The notes under the pieces are model-generated. The model made no database searches, was not told the DNA's origin, and worked only from the letters and a program-made list of their open reading frames with translations. The position numbers were made by a program, and so were the translations under genes. Positions 5,069-5,112 of a DNA stretch of 5,112 bases are shown piece after piece. Origin of the DNA: Candidatus Moraniibacteriota bacterium (GTDB lineage: Bacteria; Patescibacteriota; Minisyncoccia; Moranbacterales; GCA-2747515); assembly GCA_027039165.1 (NCBI GenBank), contig JALWEZ010000054.1, forward strand, positions 1 through 5,112, in the 5' to 3' direction. Position 1 is the stretch's first letter, and each line of letters opens with the position of its first letter.

Positions 5069-5112
5069 ATGAAGATACAAATAAAATTAAAAGATACTCA
5101 TAGTATTGCAGA
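5069..5112 (+). CDS. Start of an unidentified gene (3' end cut by window edge)
   Basis: The reading frame opens MKIQIKLKDTHSIA and stays open to the window edge, 14 full codons. No ribosome binding site precedes it, but the extended -10 ends 6 nt before the ATG, so the mRNA probably begins at the start codon. Fourteen residues are too few to name a product. The start does not look like PheT, which usually opens with a NWL-containing segment, so pheT here is unlikely though not excluded. Confidence 0.5.
   Translation, partial: MKIQIKLKDTHSIA

Noticed and set aside
1..5112. UGA recoding (code 25), tRNA genes, CRISPR arrays or insertion sequences
   Set aside because: The long genes contain no in-frame TGA and tyrS ends in TGA; no cloverleaf-like segment, spaced repeat array, transposase or flanking inverted repeats were seen.

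Overview
The window is AT-rich bacterial DNA (roughly 30% GC by eye) with every recognisable gene on the + strand. The gene set points to the Candidate Phyla Radiation (Patescibacteria), most likely a Parcubacteria-type lineage. The evidence is an animal-like one-piece transketolase, a LOG-family nucleotide phosphoribohydrolase, an ATP-cone/Mrr-type nuclease fusion that I associate mainly with CPR and Bacteroidetes genomes, and a TyrRS with a KMSSS signature. The genetic code looks standard: the long genes contain no in-frame TGA and tyrS ends in TGA, which argues against the UGA=Gly code of Gracilibacteria. The lineage call is inference from protein style, not from a marker gene.

Region 1 (1-3419, continuing to 4452) is a compact array: the 3' end of a transketolase gene, a LOG-family protein, an ATP-cone nuclease, tyrosyl-tRNA synthetase (tyrS) and the phenylalanyl-tRNA synthetase alpha chain (pheS). 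Gaps are 42, 6, 27 and 4 nt, so read-through transcription is likely, possibly boosted by internal extended -10 promoters before the LOG gene and tyrS. None of these starts has a visible Shine-Dalgarno sequence. The genes join central carbon metabolism, nucleotide turnover, a possible nucleotide-gated nuclease, and tRNA charging with two aromatic amino acids. pheT does not directly follow pheS.

Region 2 (4453-4984) is a self-contained transcription unit. It has a TTGACA-N17-TAAACT promoter with an extended TG, a leader of about 85 nt starting with a small hairpin, two tiny two-helix membrane proteins (55 and 57 aa) that look like diverged tandem paralogues, and a strong intrinsic terminator. 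Both small genes have perfect AAGGAG ribosome binding sites, unlike all their neighbours. I do not recognise these proteins, and they are the most likely undescribed element here.

Region 3 (4985-5112) is a short intergenic stretch with a perfect 6+6 inverted repeat, then an extended -10 element placed so that transcription should start on the A of the next ATG. That gene, cut by the window edge after about 14 codons, is probably leaderless and possibly operator-controlled.
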